DNA from: Clostridia bacterium
GTDB lineage: Bacteria > Bacillota > Clostridia > Christensenellales > CAG-138
Direction of reading: 5' to 3'
Assembly: GCA_017395105.1 (NCBI GenBank)
Contig: JAFPWD010000013.1
Location: 1 to 50,920, forward strand
Length of the DNA stretch: 50,920 nucleotides
Shown here: positions 25,344 through 34,656 of the stretch, piece by piece
Position numbering within the stretch: position 1 is the first letter of the stretch
Layout: each line of letters begins with the position of its first letter
Program-made: the position numbers and the translations under genes
The notes under the pieces: generated by a model
What the model saw: the letters and a program-made list of their open reading frames with translations, nothing else
Databases searched by the model: none
What the model was told of the DNA's origin: nothing

Positions 25344-25766
25344 ATGAAGCTCAAAAGAATGATCTTTGCCGTGCTCGGCTGCGTATGCCTTGCTCTCGGC
25401 ACCGTCGGTATCTTTCTTCCGATACTGCCCACAACGCCGTTTTTTCTCGCCACAGTATTTTTCTTCGCAAACAGCTCCGAGCGCCTTCACACATGGTTTA
25501 TCGGCACGAAGCTCTATAAAAAGCACCTTGAAGATTTTGTGAAAAAGCGCGGAATGAAGCTTTCTGCCAAGCTGTCCATAATAATAACGGTCACGCTTCT
25601 GATTGGCTTCGGCTTCTATATGATGGCTCGAAAGAGCATCTGGGTACCATGCATCATACTCGGCATAGTCTGGATATCGCATATTGTTTACTTTGTTTTC
25701 TTTGTGAAAACAATAAAGAACGATACGGGCGTATCATGCCCTATTATGACGGAAAGCGAGGAATAA
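25344..25766 (+). CDS. DUF454 (YbaN-like) inner membrane protein
   Basis: 140 aa with an N-terminal hydrophobic hairpin containing GTVGIFLPILPTTPFFL, the DUF454 signature, and FFANSSERLHTWF, then two further helices. AAGGAGAA precedes the ATG, 22 bp after the ABC pair. Function is unknown; family members often occur in haem- or iron-linked operons, which agrees with the HMA gene that follows. Confidence 0.85.
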   Translation: MKLKRMIFAVLGCVCLALGTVGIFLPILPTTPFFLATVFFFANSSERLHTWFIGTKLYKKHLEDFVKKRGMKLSAKLSIIITVTLLIGFGFYMMARKSIWVPCIILGIVWISHIVYFVFFVKTIKNDTGVSCPIMTESEE

Positions 25767-25767
25767 T

Positions 25768-26016
25768 ATGATAAAAACAACCGCTTGTATCGAAGGAATG
25801 ATGTGCTCCATGTGCGAAGCGCATATAAACGACACCGTGCGAAGATCATTCCCGAACGCAAAAAAGATCAAGTCCTCCCATCGAAAAGGCAAGTTAGAGT
25901 TTCTATCCGATGAAGCTGTCGACGAGCGCATACTCAGAGAGGTCATAGCTGAAACGGGTTACGCCTGCCTTTCAGTCGAGTCGGCGCAGTATAAGAAAAA
26001 GGGACTGTTCGGCTGA
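25768..26016 (+). CDS. HMA-domain metal-binding protein
   Basis: 82 aa with a ferredoxin-like heavy-metal-associated fold and the metal-binding GMMCSMCEAHI (CxxC). It is similar in size to CopZ-type chaperones. It starts one base after the DUF454 stop and ends the operon. The adjacent GMxCxxC and basic C-terminus (YKKKGLFG) fit delivery of a soft metal to or from a membrane partner. Which metal is not determined by sequence. Confidence 0.85.
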   Translation: MIKTTACIEGMMCSMCEAHINDTVRRSFPNAKKIKSSHRKGKLEFLSDEAVDERILREVIAETGYACLSVESAQYKKKGLFG

Positions 26017-26081
26017 CGCGCGACAGAGCCCCGATGATAATTGCTTATATCGTTTAGCTTGTATGATTCTTTCCACCAAAT

Positions 26082-26121
26082 GGAATAAGCGGCGTTACCT
26101 TATGGCAGCGCCGCTTATTCC
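26082..26121 (+). terminator. Terminator after the HMA gene
   Basis: A perfect 13-bp stem, GGAATAAGCGGCG (26082-26094) with CGCCGCTTATTCC (26109-26121). It lies between convergent gene ends at 26016 and 26175 and probably serves both. Confidence 0.78.
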
Positions 26122-26174
26122 GTTTATTGGGGTATCACTTCAATTGTCCGCTTTCGCAGAACAAACCACTGTTA

Positions 26175-27239
26175 TTATTCGCCCATCTTGCTTTTGCGAA
26201 CGGCAACGGCAGAGCCTGCGCCGACGAGCATCGCAATGCCCGCAATTATCGCACTTGCGCCGCCGGTTGCGGGAGCGCCGGGAGTGTCGCCGCCGGGAGC
26301 GGGCTGCTGAGTCGGTGCGGGAGCTTCGGTGGGCTCTGTGGGCGCTTCGGTGGGCTGCACGGGCGCTTCGGTGGGCTGCACGGGCGCTTCGGTGGGCTCG
26401 GCAGGCGCTGCGGTAGGCGCTACCGGAGGCTCTTCGCTCACAAAATGCGCGGAATACGGAATGAAATTGCCGTCCTCATCGGTGATGTTTATAACGGCCA
26501 TTCCGAAGCCCATCGGGGTAACGAAGGTTATCGCATCGTCCGCAAAGGTGAAGCTGCTGCTCGTTGCCTGCGTGTGCTCGGTGTAGGTAACGGTGTAGAT
26601 GCCGGTGGTCTCGTCGAATTCATAATGACCGAAGCCCTTGGGCGCAAGATCCTTGCCCTCGCGGCCGTCGCGGGTATCGAGGATCCTTTCCTCGGTGTTG
26701 ATTATGATATAGGCGGGAACCTTCATCATAGCCTCCTCGGGGTAATCCTCAGCGCCGAGATAATAGGTTCCTGTTCTGAGAGAATCCTCGTAGGCTTCGC
26801 CAGTGCTTTTTGTGAGGGTGATGTCCTCCATAGCGCTCATCGCGGCAAAGCTGGAGATATAGCCGTGAACAGAAACGGTGTTTTCATCCACGATAACACC
26901 GGTATCAAAGCTGCCGCCGCTGAAGGCGATCGAGCTGCCGTCCACCTCGCAGCTGCCGCTCTCGGTCTCGGTAGCATCGTAGCCCTCGCCGAACATCGGG
27001 GAATCCGGGTTCGCAGGAATGAGGATATGCACGGAATAGGTATAGCCGCCGTTTCCGTCGAAGTCCATCTTGCAGGTGTAGGTGATGGGATTGCCCATGG
27101 CGCTTTTTTCCACGACAGCGGTATAGGAGCCGTTGAGCTCCGCATCGCAGACGGCGGCATTGGCGCTCACTGCGGCAACGCCGACGAGCAGCGCAAGCAC
27201 GAGAAGCATGGGAAGTGCTTTTTTGAAGATCAATTTCAT
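26175..27239 (-). CDS. Secreted surface protein with proline/threonine repeats and C-terminal membrane anchor
   Basis: 354 aa. Signal peptide (about 1-28, ending ANA), two beta-rich domains (about 30-140 and 145-275), a PTEAPVQ repeat stalk (about 280-320), then PATGG, a hydrophobic helix and a basic tail VRKSKMGE. The tail looks like a divergent sortase signal or simple membrane anchor. Domain one (GSYTAVVEK, YTYSVHILIP, GYISSF) matches the C-terminal domain of the lipoprotein encoded just upstream. It is last in the importer operon, so it may capture the ligand at the cell surface. The domain family is not one I recognise. Confidence 0.8.
   Translation of the reverse strand: MKLIFKKALPMLLVLALLVGVAAVSANAAVCDAELNGSYTAVVEKSAMGNPITYTCKMDFDGNGGYTYSVHILIPANPDSPMFGEGYDATETESGSCEVDGSSIAFSGGSFDTGVIVDENTVSVHGYISSFAAMSAMEDITLTKSTGEAYEDSLRTGTYYLGAEDYPEEAMMKVPAYIIINTEERILDTRDGREGKDLAPKGFGHYEFDETTGIYTVTYTEHTQATSSSFTFADDAITFVTPMGFGMAVINITDEDGNFIPYSAHFVSEEPPVAPTAAPAEPTEAPVQPTEAPVQPTEAPTEPTEAPAPTQQPAPGGDTPGAPATGGASAIIAGIAMLVGAGSAVAVRKSKMGE
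26322..26415 (-). repeat. Short tandem repeat coding for the PTEAPVQ stalk
   Basis: About four imperfect 21-bp units (core CTTCGGTGGGCTGCACGGG on the plus strand) encode PTEAP-type heptads. Copy number is likely to vary between strains. Confidence 0.75.
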
Positions 27240-27307
27240 ATTGTTCTTCTCCTTTCAAAAATGTTTCGGATATATGTAAAGCATTATTAGCGTTACATCA
27301 AAAGTGT

Positions 27308-28090
27308 TTATGGGTTGAAAACCACTTCAACGGTATCCTGCGATCCGGAAAAGCTCGAAAGATAGCCCGTCAGCGAGATAGTATTACCGCTTATCACACC
27401 GGCCGAAAGCCTGCCCGTGAGCGACATATTGCTGCTGTTCACGGTGTAATCGCCCGAAAAGCTTTCATCGGTTTCGTGGCTCATGCCGCCGGAAAGTGTT
27501 ACGTGAACGCTGTAATCGTAATGCCCGCCGCCAAATACGATTGTTACCTCATAGCGAACGGTGCTGTTCATCGCCTCAACGAATTTTTCGATCTCGCCCG
27601 TGTATCTGCCCTCCCGCAAGCCCTGCGGCGCAGGTGTCGGGGCGGAAGTGGGAAAGGCTGTAGATGCCGCCGTCGGCTTTTGCGTTGGCGCGGTGGCTGG
27701 CGCATCCGTCGGCTTTGCTGACGGCGCTGCCGTCGGCTGCTGCGTAGGAGCGGGAGTCGGGCGCGCTGCCTGACTTGAGGTCGGTGCGCTTGAAGGCACC
27801 GCTGTTGGCGCGCCTGTCGGTGTACCGGTTGGCTGCACGGCCTCGGTCGGCGCCTCCGCCGCAGCTGTGGGCTCCGCGCTCGGCGTTGAGATCGGCGCAT
27901 CGGTCGCCTGTTCATCTGTAGCGCCCGAGGGCTCTTCGGTCGGCTCAGCGGAAACGGGGTTCTCTGTCAAGACCTGCTCAGTCGGCGCTTCCGTTCGCTC
28001 CGGCGCGGGTTCGTTTCCCTTTGAGCACGAAGCAAGGGCGGCGAGCGCAAAAAGCGCAGCCAAGGCAAGCGAAACTGCTTTTGTTTTCAT
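27308..28090 (-). CDS. Lipoprotein with Pro/Thr/Ala-rich stalk and shared surface domain
   Basis: 260 aa. Lipoprotein signal with lipobox LASC (Cys22), a 130-residue low-complexity stalk rich in PTAAP-like runs, and a C-terminal domain (about 160-260) with GRYTGEIEK, YDYSVHVTLSGG and LTGYLSSFSG. That domain aligns by eye with the first domain of the anchored surface protein downstream. It starts 17 bp after the second importer ATPase. A ligand-binding role at the membrane surface is inferred from operon position only. Confidence 0.82.
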   Translation of the reverse strand: MKTKAVSLALAALFALAALASCSKGNEPAPERTEAPTEQVLTENPVSAEPTEEPSGATDEQATDAPISTPSAEPTAAAEAPTEAVQPTGTPTGAPTAVPSSAPTSSQAARPTPAPTQQPTAAPSAKPTDAPATAPTQKPTAASTAFPTSAPTPAPQGLREGRYTGEIEKFVEAMNSTVRYEVTIVFGGGHYDYSVHVTLSGGMSHETDESFSGDYTVNSSNMSLTGRLSAGVISGNTISLTGYLSSFSGSQDTVEVVFNP

Positions 28091-28107
28091 AGTGTTTTAT
28101 CCTTTCC

Positions 28108-29121
28108 TTATCGGTTTGCCGCATACGGGCATTCGGTGTAATGATCGCTTTCGACTTTCTCAAGAGAGCATTTTATGCTTTCGCATTCGCTCCTTCCTAT
28201 CGGGCAGCGGCGGCGGAAACCGCAGCCGCCATCATTCGATGCATAAAGGCCCTGCTCTTCCTGCAAAGCTTCATTTGCTTCAGGCGGCGCATTTATCGCG
28301 GTTTTGCCGCCGTCCAAGCTCAGAACCGAGTCTATCAGCATTCGTGTATAGGGATGCATCGGGTTTGCGAACACTTTTTCCGCATCTCCGTACTCAACGA
28401 TCCTTCCGAGATACATAATCGCCAGCCTGTCCGCAAATTTACGCACGGAAGCGAGGTTATGCGAAATAAACATATACGTGATGCCGCGCTCCTTCTGAAT
28501 ATCCATCAAAAGATTGAGGATCTGCGCATGAACGGACACGTCCAGCGCGCTCACAGGCTCGTCGCAAACGATGTATTCTGCGCCGGAAACCAGCGCTCTT
28601 GCAATCGCTATTCGCTGCTGCTGACCTCCGGAAAACTCGCTCACAAATCGATCGAGATCGCCCGAGGAGAGACCAACACTTTCAATTGCTTCCGCCGTTT
28701 TTGAAAGTATGCGCTTTTCGCCGAGCTCCCTCCGTATCATGAGCGGCTCAGCCACCGCGCGAGCGACCGTGAAGCGAGGATTCATCGAGCTTGCCGGGTC
28801 CTGAAAAATCTTCTGCATGCTCCTTCGCTGCTGCTTGAGGCGTTTTTTATTGCGAATATCGAGCTTTTCGCCGTTGAAAAACACTTCGCCCGCCGACGGA
28901 GCAGCGAAACCGAGCGTTGCATCGGCAAGCGTTGTTTTTCCGCACCCCGATTCGCCCACAAGCGCAAAGGCTTCGCCCTTGAATATCTCTATGGACACGT
29001 CCGAAACGGCGTTTACATAGCGGCGCTTTGAAAACGGACTTTCCCTCTTGAGCGGGAAGCGGACGGACAGATGCTCCGTTTTAACAAGCGCTTCACTTTT
29101 CCTATTGCTCATTTCGCCCAT
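28108..29121 (-). CDS. Opp/Dpp-type importer ATPase (DppF/OppF-like)
   Basis: 337 aa from the ATG at 29121, which has GGAGGTG seven bases upstream. Walker A GESGCGKTT, signature FSGGQQQRIAIARAL, Walker B EYIVCDEPVSALD and the C-terminal Opp extension with cysteines (CGFRRRCPIG...CSLEK...CPY). It energises uptake through the two permeases encoded upstream, paired with the DppD-like ATPase, whose gene it overlaps by 20 bases. Confidence 0.92.
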   Translation of the reverse strand: MGEMSNRKSEALVKTEHLSVRFPLKRESPFSKRRYVNAVSDVSIEIFKGEAFALVGESGCGKTTLADATLGFAAPSAGEVFFNGEKLDIRNKKRLKQQRRSMQKIFQDPASSMNPRFTVARAVAEPLMIRRELGEKRILSKTAEAIESVGLSSGDLDRFVSEFSGGQQQRIAIARALVSGAEYIVCDEPVSALDVSVHAQILNLLMDIQKERGITYMFISHNLASVRKFADRLAIMYLGRIVEYGDAEKVFANPMHPYTRMLIDSVLSLDGGKTAINAPPEANEALQEEQGLYASNDGGCGFRRRCPIGRSECESIKCSLEKVESDHYTECPYAANR

Positions 29122-30091
29122 CGCGCTCACCTCCATGCATAAAGCAGCGCACATAATGCGAGCCGCCTGTGTATGCGAGCTTCGGTCTGCATTTGCCGCA
29201 TTTTTCGGCTGCTTCCGCGCATCTCGGCGCGAAATAGCAGCCTTCGGGCTTGTTCGCCGGATCAGGAAGCCCGCCGGGTATCTGCGTGAACCGCCCCTTT
29301 TTATCGTCTATACGCACAACTGCGCCCATCAGTCCCTTCGTGTACGGATGAAGCGGATTCCTTATAAGCTCCTCCGCCGGCGCTTCCTCAACTATCCTGC
29401 CGCTGTACATTACCGCGATTCGATCCGCCATGCTGTAAACGACACTCAGATCGTGCGAGATGAGCAAAAGCGCCGTGCCGTTTTTTCTCCGCATTTCGGA
29501 AAGCAGCGAGAGTATCTGCTTTTGAACCGTAACGTCGAGCGCGGTTGTAGGCTCGTCCGCGATTATCAGCGCCGGGTTCGATGCAAACGCCATCGCGATC
29601 AGCACCCTCTGCCGCATACCGCCGGAAAGCTCATGCGGGAATGCTCTGTATCTTGCCTCCGGGTTTTCTATCCCTACGCTTCTCAGCGCCTCGATCGAAC
29701 GCGCTTTTGCTTCTCGCTTTTTTAAGTGAAAGTGAAGCGTGAATACCTCGTCGAGCTGCTTCCCTACACTCATAACAGGGTTCAAGGCGCTCAGCGCATC
29801 CTGAAAGATCATGCTTGCTTTTTTCCCGCGGATGCTCTCCATCTCGCGCTCGCCTTTATCAAGCATATTTTCACCCAAAATGGTATGCTCGTCCGCTTTT
29901 ACGATGCTCACCGAGGGATCGAGCAGCTTCAGGCTCGCAAGGCTCGTTACGCTCTTACCGCAGCCGGATTCTCCGACAAGGGCAAGGCATTCGCCGCGCT
30001 CGATCGAAAGGTCTATCCCCTCCACCGCGCGAATTATGCCGCGTGGAGTCGGAAAGGCTACGCGAAGATTCTTTACCGAAAATACGTTCAT
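29102..30091 (-). CDS. Opp/Dpp-type importer ATPase (DppD/OppD-like)
   Basis: 329 aa with Walker A GESGCGKS, signature LSGGMRQRVLIAMAF, Walker B LIIADEPTTALD and the C-terminal CYFAPRC...C motif of the oligopeptide/nickel ATPases. Start overlaps the permease stop (ATGA). It acts as a heterodimer with the next ATPase on the cytoplasmic side. Confidence 0.93.
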   Translation of the reverse strand: MNVFSVKNLRVAFPTPRGIIRAVEGIDLSIERGECLALVGESGCGKSVTSLASLKLLDPSVSIVKADEHTILGENMLDKGEREMESIRGKKASMIFQDALSALNPVMSVGKQLDEVFTLHFHLKKREAKARSIEALRSVGIENPEARYRAFPHELSGGMRQRVLIAMAFASNPALIIADEPTTALDVTVQKQILSLLSEMRRKNGTALLLISHDLSVVYSMADRIAVMYSGRIVEEAPAEELIRNPLHPYTKGLMGAVVRIDDKKGRFTQIPGGLPDPANKPEGCYFAPRCAEAAEKCGKCRPKLAYTGGSHYVRCFMHGGERDGRNEQ

Positions 30092-31044
30092 TTCGCGCCG
30101 TCCTCCATGCTTTCAAGAACCTCGTCGAGATATCGGCCGCGTATATGCTTCAAAAGCCTTTTTGCATCGGAGCCGCCCTTCATACATGGATTGACTATGC
30201 CCTCGATGGCAAGCCCGAGGCGCATGAACGCGAAAACCGAGATAAAGATGCCGATGCCGGGTGCGATTATCGTCCACCACTGCCCAAAGAGCATCGAGCC
30301 TCCGCTCTGCGCATCGGCAAGCATCTTGCCCCAGCTTATCGCGGTCGGGTTGCCGAGTCCCAGGAAGCTCAGCCCTGCCTCGGCTATCATTATTCCGGCG
30401 CATGACAGCGCCGTGCTCATTATCACAAGGTGCGAAACAGCGGGAAGGATATGCGTTTTCATAACGTACCATCTGCCTGCACCTGCAAGCTCCGCCGATT
30501 TAACGTAGTCCGCATTTTTCAGCCGCAATACGAGCGAGCGCACGGTGCGCGCAAGCCCCGTCCAGCCGAATAATACGAAAACGAGCACTATCACAACATA
30601 GCTTTTGCCGAAAACGTTTGTGATAAGTATTGTCAGGGGCAGAGTCGGGATAACGATCATCACGTCCACTATACGCATCAGGAGCATGTCCACTGCGCCT
30701 CCGAGATAGCCCGCCGCAACGCCGAGCACGGAGCCGAGAAGCGCTATAGCGATACCGGTTATCAGCCCAACGAGCAGCGAAACGCGCGTTCCGTATACGA
30801 GCATGCTGAACACGTCCTGCCCCGTTGTGATGCTCGTTCCGAGGGGATGCTCAAGGCTCGGAGCAAGCCCCTTGTCCGCACGCTGAGTCACGTCATAGGG
30901 ATCGTATGGCGCGATCAGCGGAGCAAAGATCGCAACAAGAGAAAGGAATATGAGCAGTATGAGCCCTATGCGCCCCTGCCTGTGCCGCCAGATACGCCCT
31001 ATGAAGCCGGCTATGCCGCCGAAGGATTTTTGAAACAGCTTCAT
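30088..31044 (-). CDS. Opp/Dpp-type importer permease (DppC-like)
   Basis: 318 aa from the ATG at 31044, which overlaps the previous stop (ATGA); the longer frame upstream is not needed. It has an N-terminal helix, a periplasmic-side loop with APYDPYDVTQR and the coupling motif AELAGAGRWYVMKTHILPAV. The next helices include GLSFLGLGNPTAISWGKML, typical of DppC/NikC. Confidence 0.92.
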   Translation of the reverse strand: MKLFQKSFGGIAGFIGRIWRHRQGRIGLILLIFLSLVAIFAPLIAPYDPYDVTQRADKGLAPSLEHPLGTSITTGQDVFSMLVYGTRVSLLVGLITGIAIALLGSVLGVAAGYLGGAVDMLLMRIVDVMIVIPTLPLTILITNVFGKSYVVIVLVFVLFGWTGLARTVRSLVLRLKNADYVKSAELAGAGRWYVMKTHILPAVSHLVIMSTALSCAGIMIAEAGLSFLGLGNPTAISWGKMLADAQSGGSMLFGQWWTIIAPGIGIFISVFAFMRLGLAIEGIVNPCMKGGSDAKRLLKHIRGRYLDEVLESMEDGAK

Positions 31045-32039
31045 TGCTTTTCTCCGACAGTTACCCTCGGATCGAGCAAGCCGTAGCAAAGGTCGGTAAC
31101 GAGGTTTGCCGCAAGCGCTATGCCCGAAATGAAGATCATTATGCCCATCATCAGCGGATAATCGTTCGTGTTGTTCGCTTCAAGATAGAGCGTGCCCATG
31201 CCATGCCAGTTGAATATCTGCTCTATCACGACCGAGCCGCCGATGAGCCCCGAGAGCGACATTCCAAAGCCCGTCACAACCGGCAGAAGCGCGTTTCTCA
31301 AAACGTGCCTGTAAAGCACTCGGCGCCGTCTTACTCCCTTTGCACGCGCAGTCACGATGAATTTTTCGCCCGTGACCGCGATAACACTGTTTCTGATGCC
31401 CTGTGCGTTGCCGATGATGCCGCCGATCGCGGTGCTGATTATCGGAAGCGCCGCATTGTAGGCAACTCTTCCAATACTTTTCAGGCTCCAATCGAAGGAT
31501 GATACGAGATTCTGATCCGTATAAGCCGGAAAAAGCTCCAGCTTGAAGCCGAGAAAATACGCAAGCATCAGCGCAATAAAGAATGCCGGAAGCGCCGTTG
31601 TTACAGTGGAGGCGTTCATAAGCGCCCTATCCTGCCACGAGCCGCGCTTCATTGCGCAATGCGTTCCTATCACGATGCCGAAGAAAAGACAGATCAGCAT
31701 TCCGGAAACGGATAGTACGAGTGTCCAAGGCAGGCGCTCCATCATAAGATCCCAAACCTTGGGCGAGCCTGCGCGATAGGAATTGCCGAGATCGCCGCGA
31801 ATAAGTCCGCCGAGATAACGCGCATACTGCGAAAGCGTGGAGCCGTCCAGCCCGTACTGCTGCCGTGTCAGCTCCTTTATGAGCTCATAGCTTTCGTCGC
31901 TCATATTCCCCTGCGCGGGATAATACCTTGCCGCGGGGTCGTCAACGCCGAGCCTTGGAATGAAAAAGCAGAGCGTAACGACTACCGCAAATATGAAAAG
32001 CGTATAGAATATTCTTTTTATTACATAGTATTTGTTCAT
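31041..32039 (-). CDS. Opp/Dpp-type importer permease (DppB-like)
   Basis: 332 aa with an N-terminal helix RIFYTLFIFAVVVTLCFFIPRL, the loop GLDGSTLSQYARYLGGLIRGDLGNSYR and the coupling segment TARAKGVRRRRVLYRHVLRNAL, as in DppB/NikB. It begins immediately after the binding-protein stop with no gap. Confidence 0.92.
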   Translation of the reverse strand: MNKYYVIKRIFYTLFIFAVVVTLCFFIPRLGVDDPAARYYPAQGNMSDESYELIKELTRQQYGLDGSTLSQYARYLGGLIRGDLGNSYRAGSPKVWDLMMERLPWTLVLSVSGMLICLFFGIVIGTHCAMKRGSWQDRALMNASTVTTALPAFFIALMLAYFLGFKLELFPAYTDQNLVSSFDWSLKSIGRVAYNAALPIISTAIGGIIGNAQGIRNSVIAVTGEKFIVTARAKGVRRRRVLYRHVLRNALLPVVTGFGMSLSGLIGGSVVIEQIFNWHGMGTLYLEANNTNDYPLMMGIMIFISGIALAANLVTDLCYGLLDPRVTVGEKQ

Positions 32040-33959
32040 TTAAGGTCGATCCGCGATCCTTTTGAGGTTTTTAAGCGTATCCGAGCCGAACACACCGCCG
32101 CTTCCGCGCTCAAAGCCCGAAAAACGATCCGTGCGCGCTGCCGTTATGAGGTCGGCGCTGTAAAGCGGAAGCTTATAATATGCTTCGGCGATCTCGGTTT
32201 GCAGGCGTTTTATCATGCTTATCTTATAATCGCGGTTCAGCGAGGCGCGCATCTCGTCGATCAGATCGGTTATCGTATCGTCGTTGAACTTTCCGTAGTT
32301 GGACGAGCGCTCTTTCGTTACGAAATGCGCCCTGTACATAACGTCCGCATTCGCCATGGAAAGTATGACCGTTTGAAGCGTCATATCGAAATCGCTTCTG
32401 TAAAGATAGGTCGTTTCGGGTGCGGAGCCCGCCGCCTTGAAGCGCACCTCGAGCCCTATGCGTGCGAATTGGCGCTGAAGATACGCAACCGTGTCCTGTG
32501 CGCCCGGGGAAGCGAGTATTTCAAATGAGATGCGCTTGCCTTCGTGCAGCCGGTACCCATCCGAATCCCTTTCGGGCCGGAGCGTGTCGAGGAGCGCATT
32601 CGCCTCCGAAAGCCTTTCTTCGATCGGCGCGCCAAGGATATCAGAAGCCGTTTCATACAGAAGCGCATTGTCCTTTGAAACAAGCCCGCAGGAAGCCGTT
32701 TTTCCTGCACTGTCGAGCGTTTTTTCTATTAATTCACTCTGATCTATCGCAAGCGCAAGCGCACGGCGAAAATCCTTATTGCCAAGAAGCAGCTTCATGC
32801 CGTTATCGAAGGGCTCGGCCGGATTTACGTTCAAAACAAGGCAGGTGATACCGCTCCCGTCCGTATGGGAAAGATAAATATTTTCCTCGTTCTCCATCAG
32901 CTTCACGAAATTCGTGCTTATCGCCGCATCGAGAATATCGATATAGCCCTTTCTAAGCGCGAAAACCGCCGTATTGGAATCAAGATAGAGCAGTATCCTT
33001 ATCCGTTCGATCTTGTAAAGCTCGCTCCCGTCATCGGCCTTTAAGTGATAGTTCGGATTGCGGTCGAGCACAATGGTCTGCGCGTTCGTTTCCTCGCGGT
33101 TCAGCATCCATGCGCCGCAGCCGACAGGATTCTGATACAGCTTCAAATACTCGCCCTTCGGGTTCTTGTTGTTCAACTGCTCCGATTCGCTGACGATCGG
33201 CTTGAAAAGATGCTCGGGCAATATCAGAATGGTATTGAAAAGCGTTGTAACCGCACCGAAAACCTTGCTTACGTGCAGATACATCACCGTATCCCTCTCG
33301 CTCTTGCTGATGGGATAGGTGCCGGAAAGGTCGGGGTGGTCGTAGGTGAACATTCCCTGCCTCACAAGCCTTCCGCCGCTTGATTCATGGCATAGATCGG
33401 CCGTCCATGCAAGCGCGCCCGCATGGTTTGAAAGCGCGTTGTCGGTGGCAACGTCGAAGGAATAGTAAACGTCCTCCACGGTCAGCTTTTCGCCGTCCGT
33501 CCAAAAAACGTTGTCGAAAAGCTCGATCCGCACCGCCATATAATCCTCTTTTGAACCCGAATAATATCGCTCAACCGCATCGTAATCGATATTGCCCGAA
33601 TACGTGCCGTCAACGGTCAGCGGCTCGCCGTCAAGATCAACGTAGCACCAGCTTTTTGCAAGAAGCGGAGCAAAGCCGCCCGTTTCATCGTCGTAGGAAA
33701 AGAGCGTGTTATAAAGCATGCTCGCAACGGTCGGCGCGATGCCGTCGCGCGAGAGCCACGGCATGAACGAGGTCGGAAACGAAGAACCCACGTGTCCAAC
33801 GTACAGCGTTGCGCTTTCGTCGTTTCTGCGCTGCGCTATTGAGGTGGAGCAGGCGCAGCCCGAAAGCACGGATACGGCAAAAGCCGCGCACAGCAGCATG
33901 CAAGCGCATCTTACGGTGCATTTAAAAAACCCTATCCTGCTTTTTGCTTCCCCGTTCAT
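32040..33959 (-). CDS. Family 5 extracellular solute-binding lipoprotein
   Basis: 639 aa with a lipoprotein signal and lipobox VLSGC (Cys34). The body follows the SBP family 5 pattern (MLYNTLFSYDDETGGFAPLLAKSW, FWTDGEKLTVEDVYYSFD, KDFRRALALAIDQSELIEKTL, RFARIGLEVRF), but it is longer than usual by about 80-100 residues, with an insertion near 120-150. Family 5 proteins bind peptides, nickel chelates, haem or opine metallophores. The importer genes that follow show it is the capture component. The ligand is not clear from sequence. Its start overlaps the preceding stop (ATGA). Confidence 0.9.
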   Translation of the reverse strand: MNGEAKSRIGFFKCTVRCACMLLCAAFAVSVLSGCACSTSIAQRRNDESATLYVGHVGSSFPTSFMPWLSRDGIAPTVASMLYNTLFSYDDETGGFAPLLAKSWCYVDLDGEPLTVDGTYSGNIDYDAVERYYSGSKEDYMAVRIELFDNVFWTDGEKLTVEDVYYSFDVATDNALSNHAGALAWTADLCHESSGGRLVRQGMFTYDHPDLSGTYPISKSERDTVMYLHVSKVFGAVTTLFNTILILPEHLFKPIVSESEQLNNKNPKGEYLKLYQNPVGCGAWMLNREETNAQTIVLDRNPNYHLKADDGSELYKIERIRILLYLDSNTAVFALRKGYIDILDAAISTNFVKLMENEENIYLSHTDGSGITCLVLNVNPAEPFDNGMKLLLGNKDFRRALALAIDQSELIEKTLDSAGKTASCGLVSKDNALLYETASDILGAPIEERLSEANALLDTLRPERDSDGYRLHEGKRISFEILASPGAQDTVAYLQRQFARIGLEVRFKAAGSAPETTYLYRSDFDMTLQTVILSMANADVMYRAHFVTKERSSNYGKFNDDTITDLIDEMRASLNRDYKISMIKRLQTEIAEAYYKLPLYSADLITAARTDRFSGFERGSGGVFGSDTLKNLKRIADRP

Positions 33960-34624
33960 TCCATATCCGGCGCAGGGTAGATAAGCCTTTCGCCGAAGCC
34001 GTTTCTTGAAGCGGAATTATCGTAAATTTCCTCGATGCGGAATATGTACGCGGGGCGCTCCTTCCAGTGCTCCATGCCGCTTGGGGTATGATAAACATCG
34101 TGCTGGGCATTTATGAACTGCTGATACAGCTCCCGCCTCCCCGATGCTTGCTCATCGTAGATCTCGATGGTTCCCTTGAGTTTATAGGAGACCATCGGCG
34201 GCTGATGGAATATGAGCGCCGCCTCCTTGTTCACGAGATAATTCTGCCAGCTCTGCTTTTTTGCAAGCTCAAGGCTGCCGAGCTTTGAAAAATCGATGCG
34301 GCTTCTTGCATCGGAACCGTACATCTTCTCTATAAGCAGCTTGAGTCCGCGCTTGCTGTAGCTCTTATCCTCCGGATCGTACGAGGCGATATGCTTCAGG
34401 TACGCTTCAAGCGTTTCTTCAAGGTATTCGTCCTTCGGTAGAAACCCAACGCCCTTTACGCTTGCGTTGAGCCCTGCAGGACCGCAGGAAACGAAGGCGG
34501 GCTCATGCGAGCAGAACGAGATGAACATCTTTTCCATGCTCATCTCCTCTCCGCGATCGAGCTTCATCACGGTTTCGGCCCTCGAATCGAAGGCCCATTC
34601 AAAAAATTTCTTTGACGACTGCAT
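33956..34624 (-). CDS. Unassigned cytoplasmic protein, possibly split-barrel (PPOX-like)
   Basis: 222 aa from the ATG at 34624 with GGAGAAAAG upstream; an in-frame GTG at 34642 is the other candidate. No signal peptide. The central part (QSWQNYLVNKEAALIFHQPPMVSYKLKGTIEIYDEQ, broken here by a helix) has the strand order and NP/S-KLKG-type turn seen in pyridoxamine-phosphate-oxidase-like FMN or haem split barrels, but the match is weak. It sits between a lipoprotein and the solute-binding protein in a tight operon, so it may process the imported ligand, for example by releasing a metal or degrading a cofactor. This is inference. Confidence 0.6.
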   Translation of the reverse strand: MQSSKKFFEWAFDSRAETVMKLDRGEEMSMEKMFISFCSHEPAFVSCGPAGLNASVKGVGFLPKDEYLEETLEAYLKHIASYDPEDKSYSKRGLKLLIEKMYGSDARSRIDFSKLGSLELAKKQSWQNYLVNKEAALIFHQPPMVSYKLKGTIEIYDEQASGRRELYQQFINAQHDVYHTPSGMEHWKERPAYIFRIEEIYDNSASRNGFGERLIYPAPDME

Positions 34625-34656
34625 TTTCTTTTCTCCGTTCACTATTTTTTAATACT

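Noticed and set aside
26127-27290. A 387-codon plus-strand open frame
   Set aside because: It is antisense to the surface protein at 26175-27239, has low-complexity glycine/arginine composition from the proline-repeat region and no ribosome binding site or family match.
26322-27990. Repeated GC-rich segments as a CRISPR array
   Set aside because: The repeats are short, in frame, without spacers, and encode PTEAP-type protein stalks.
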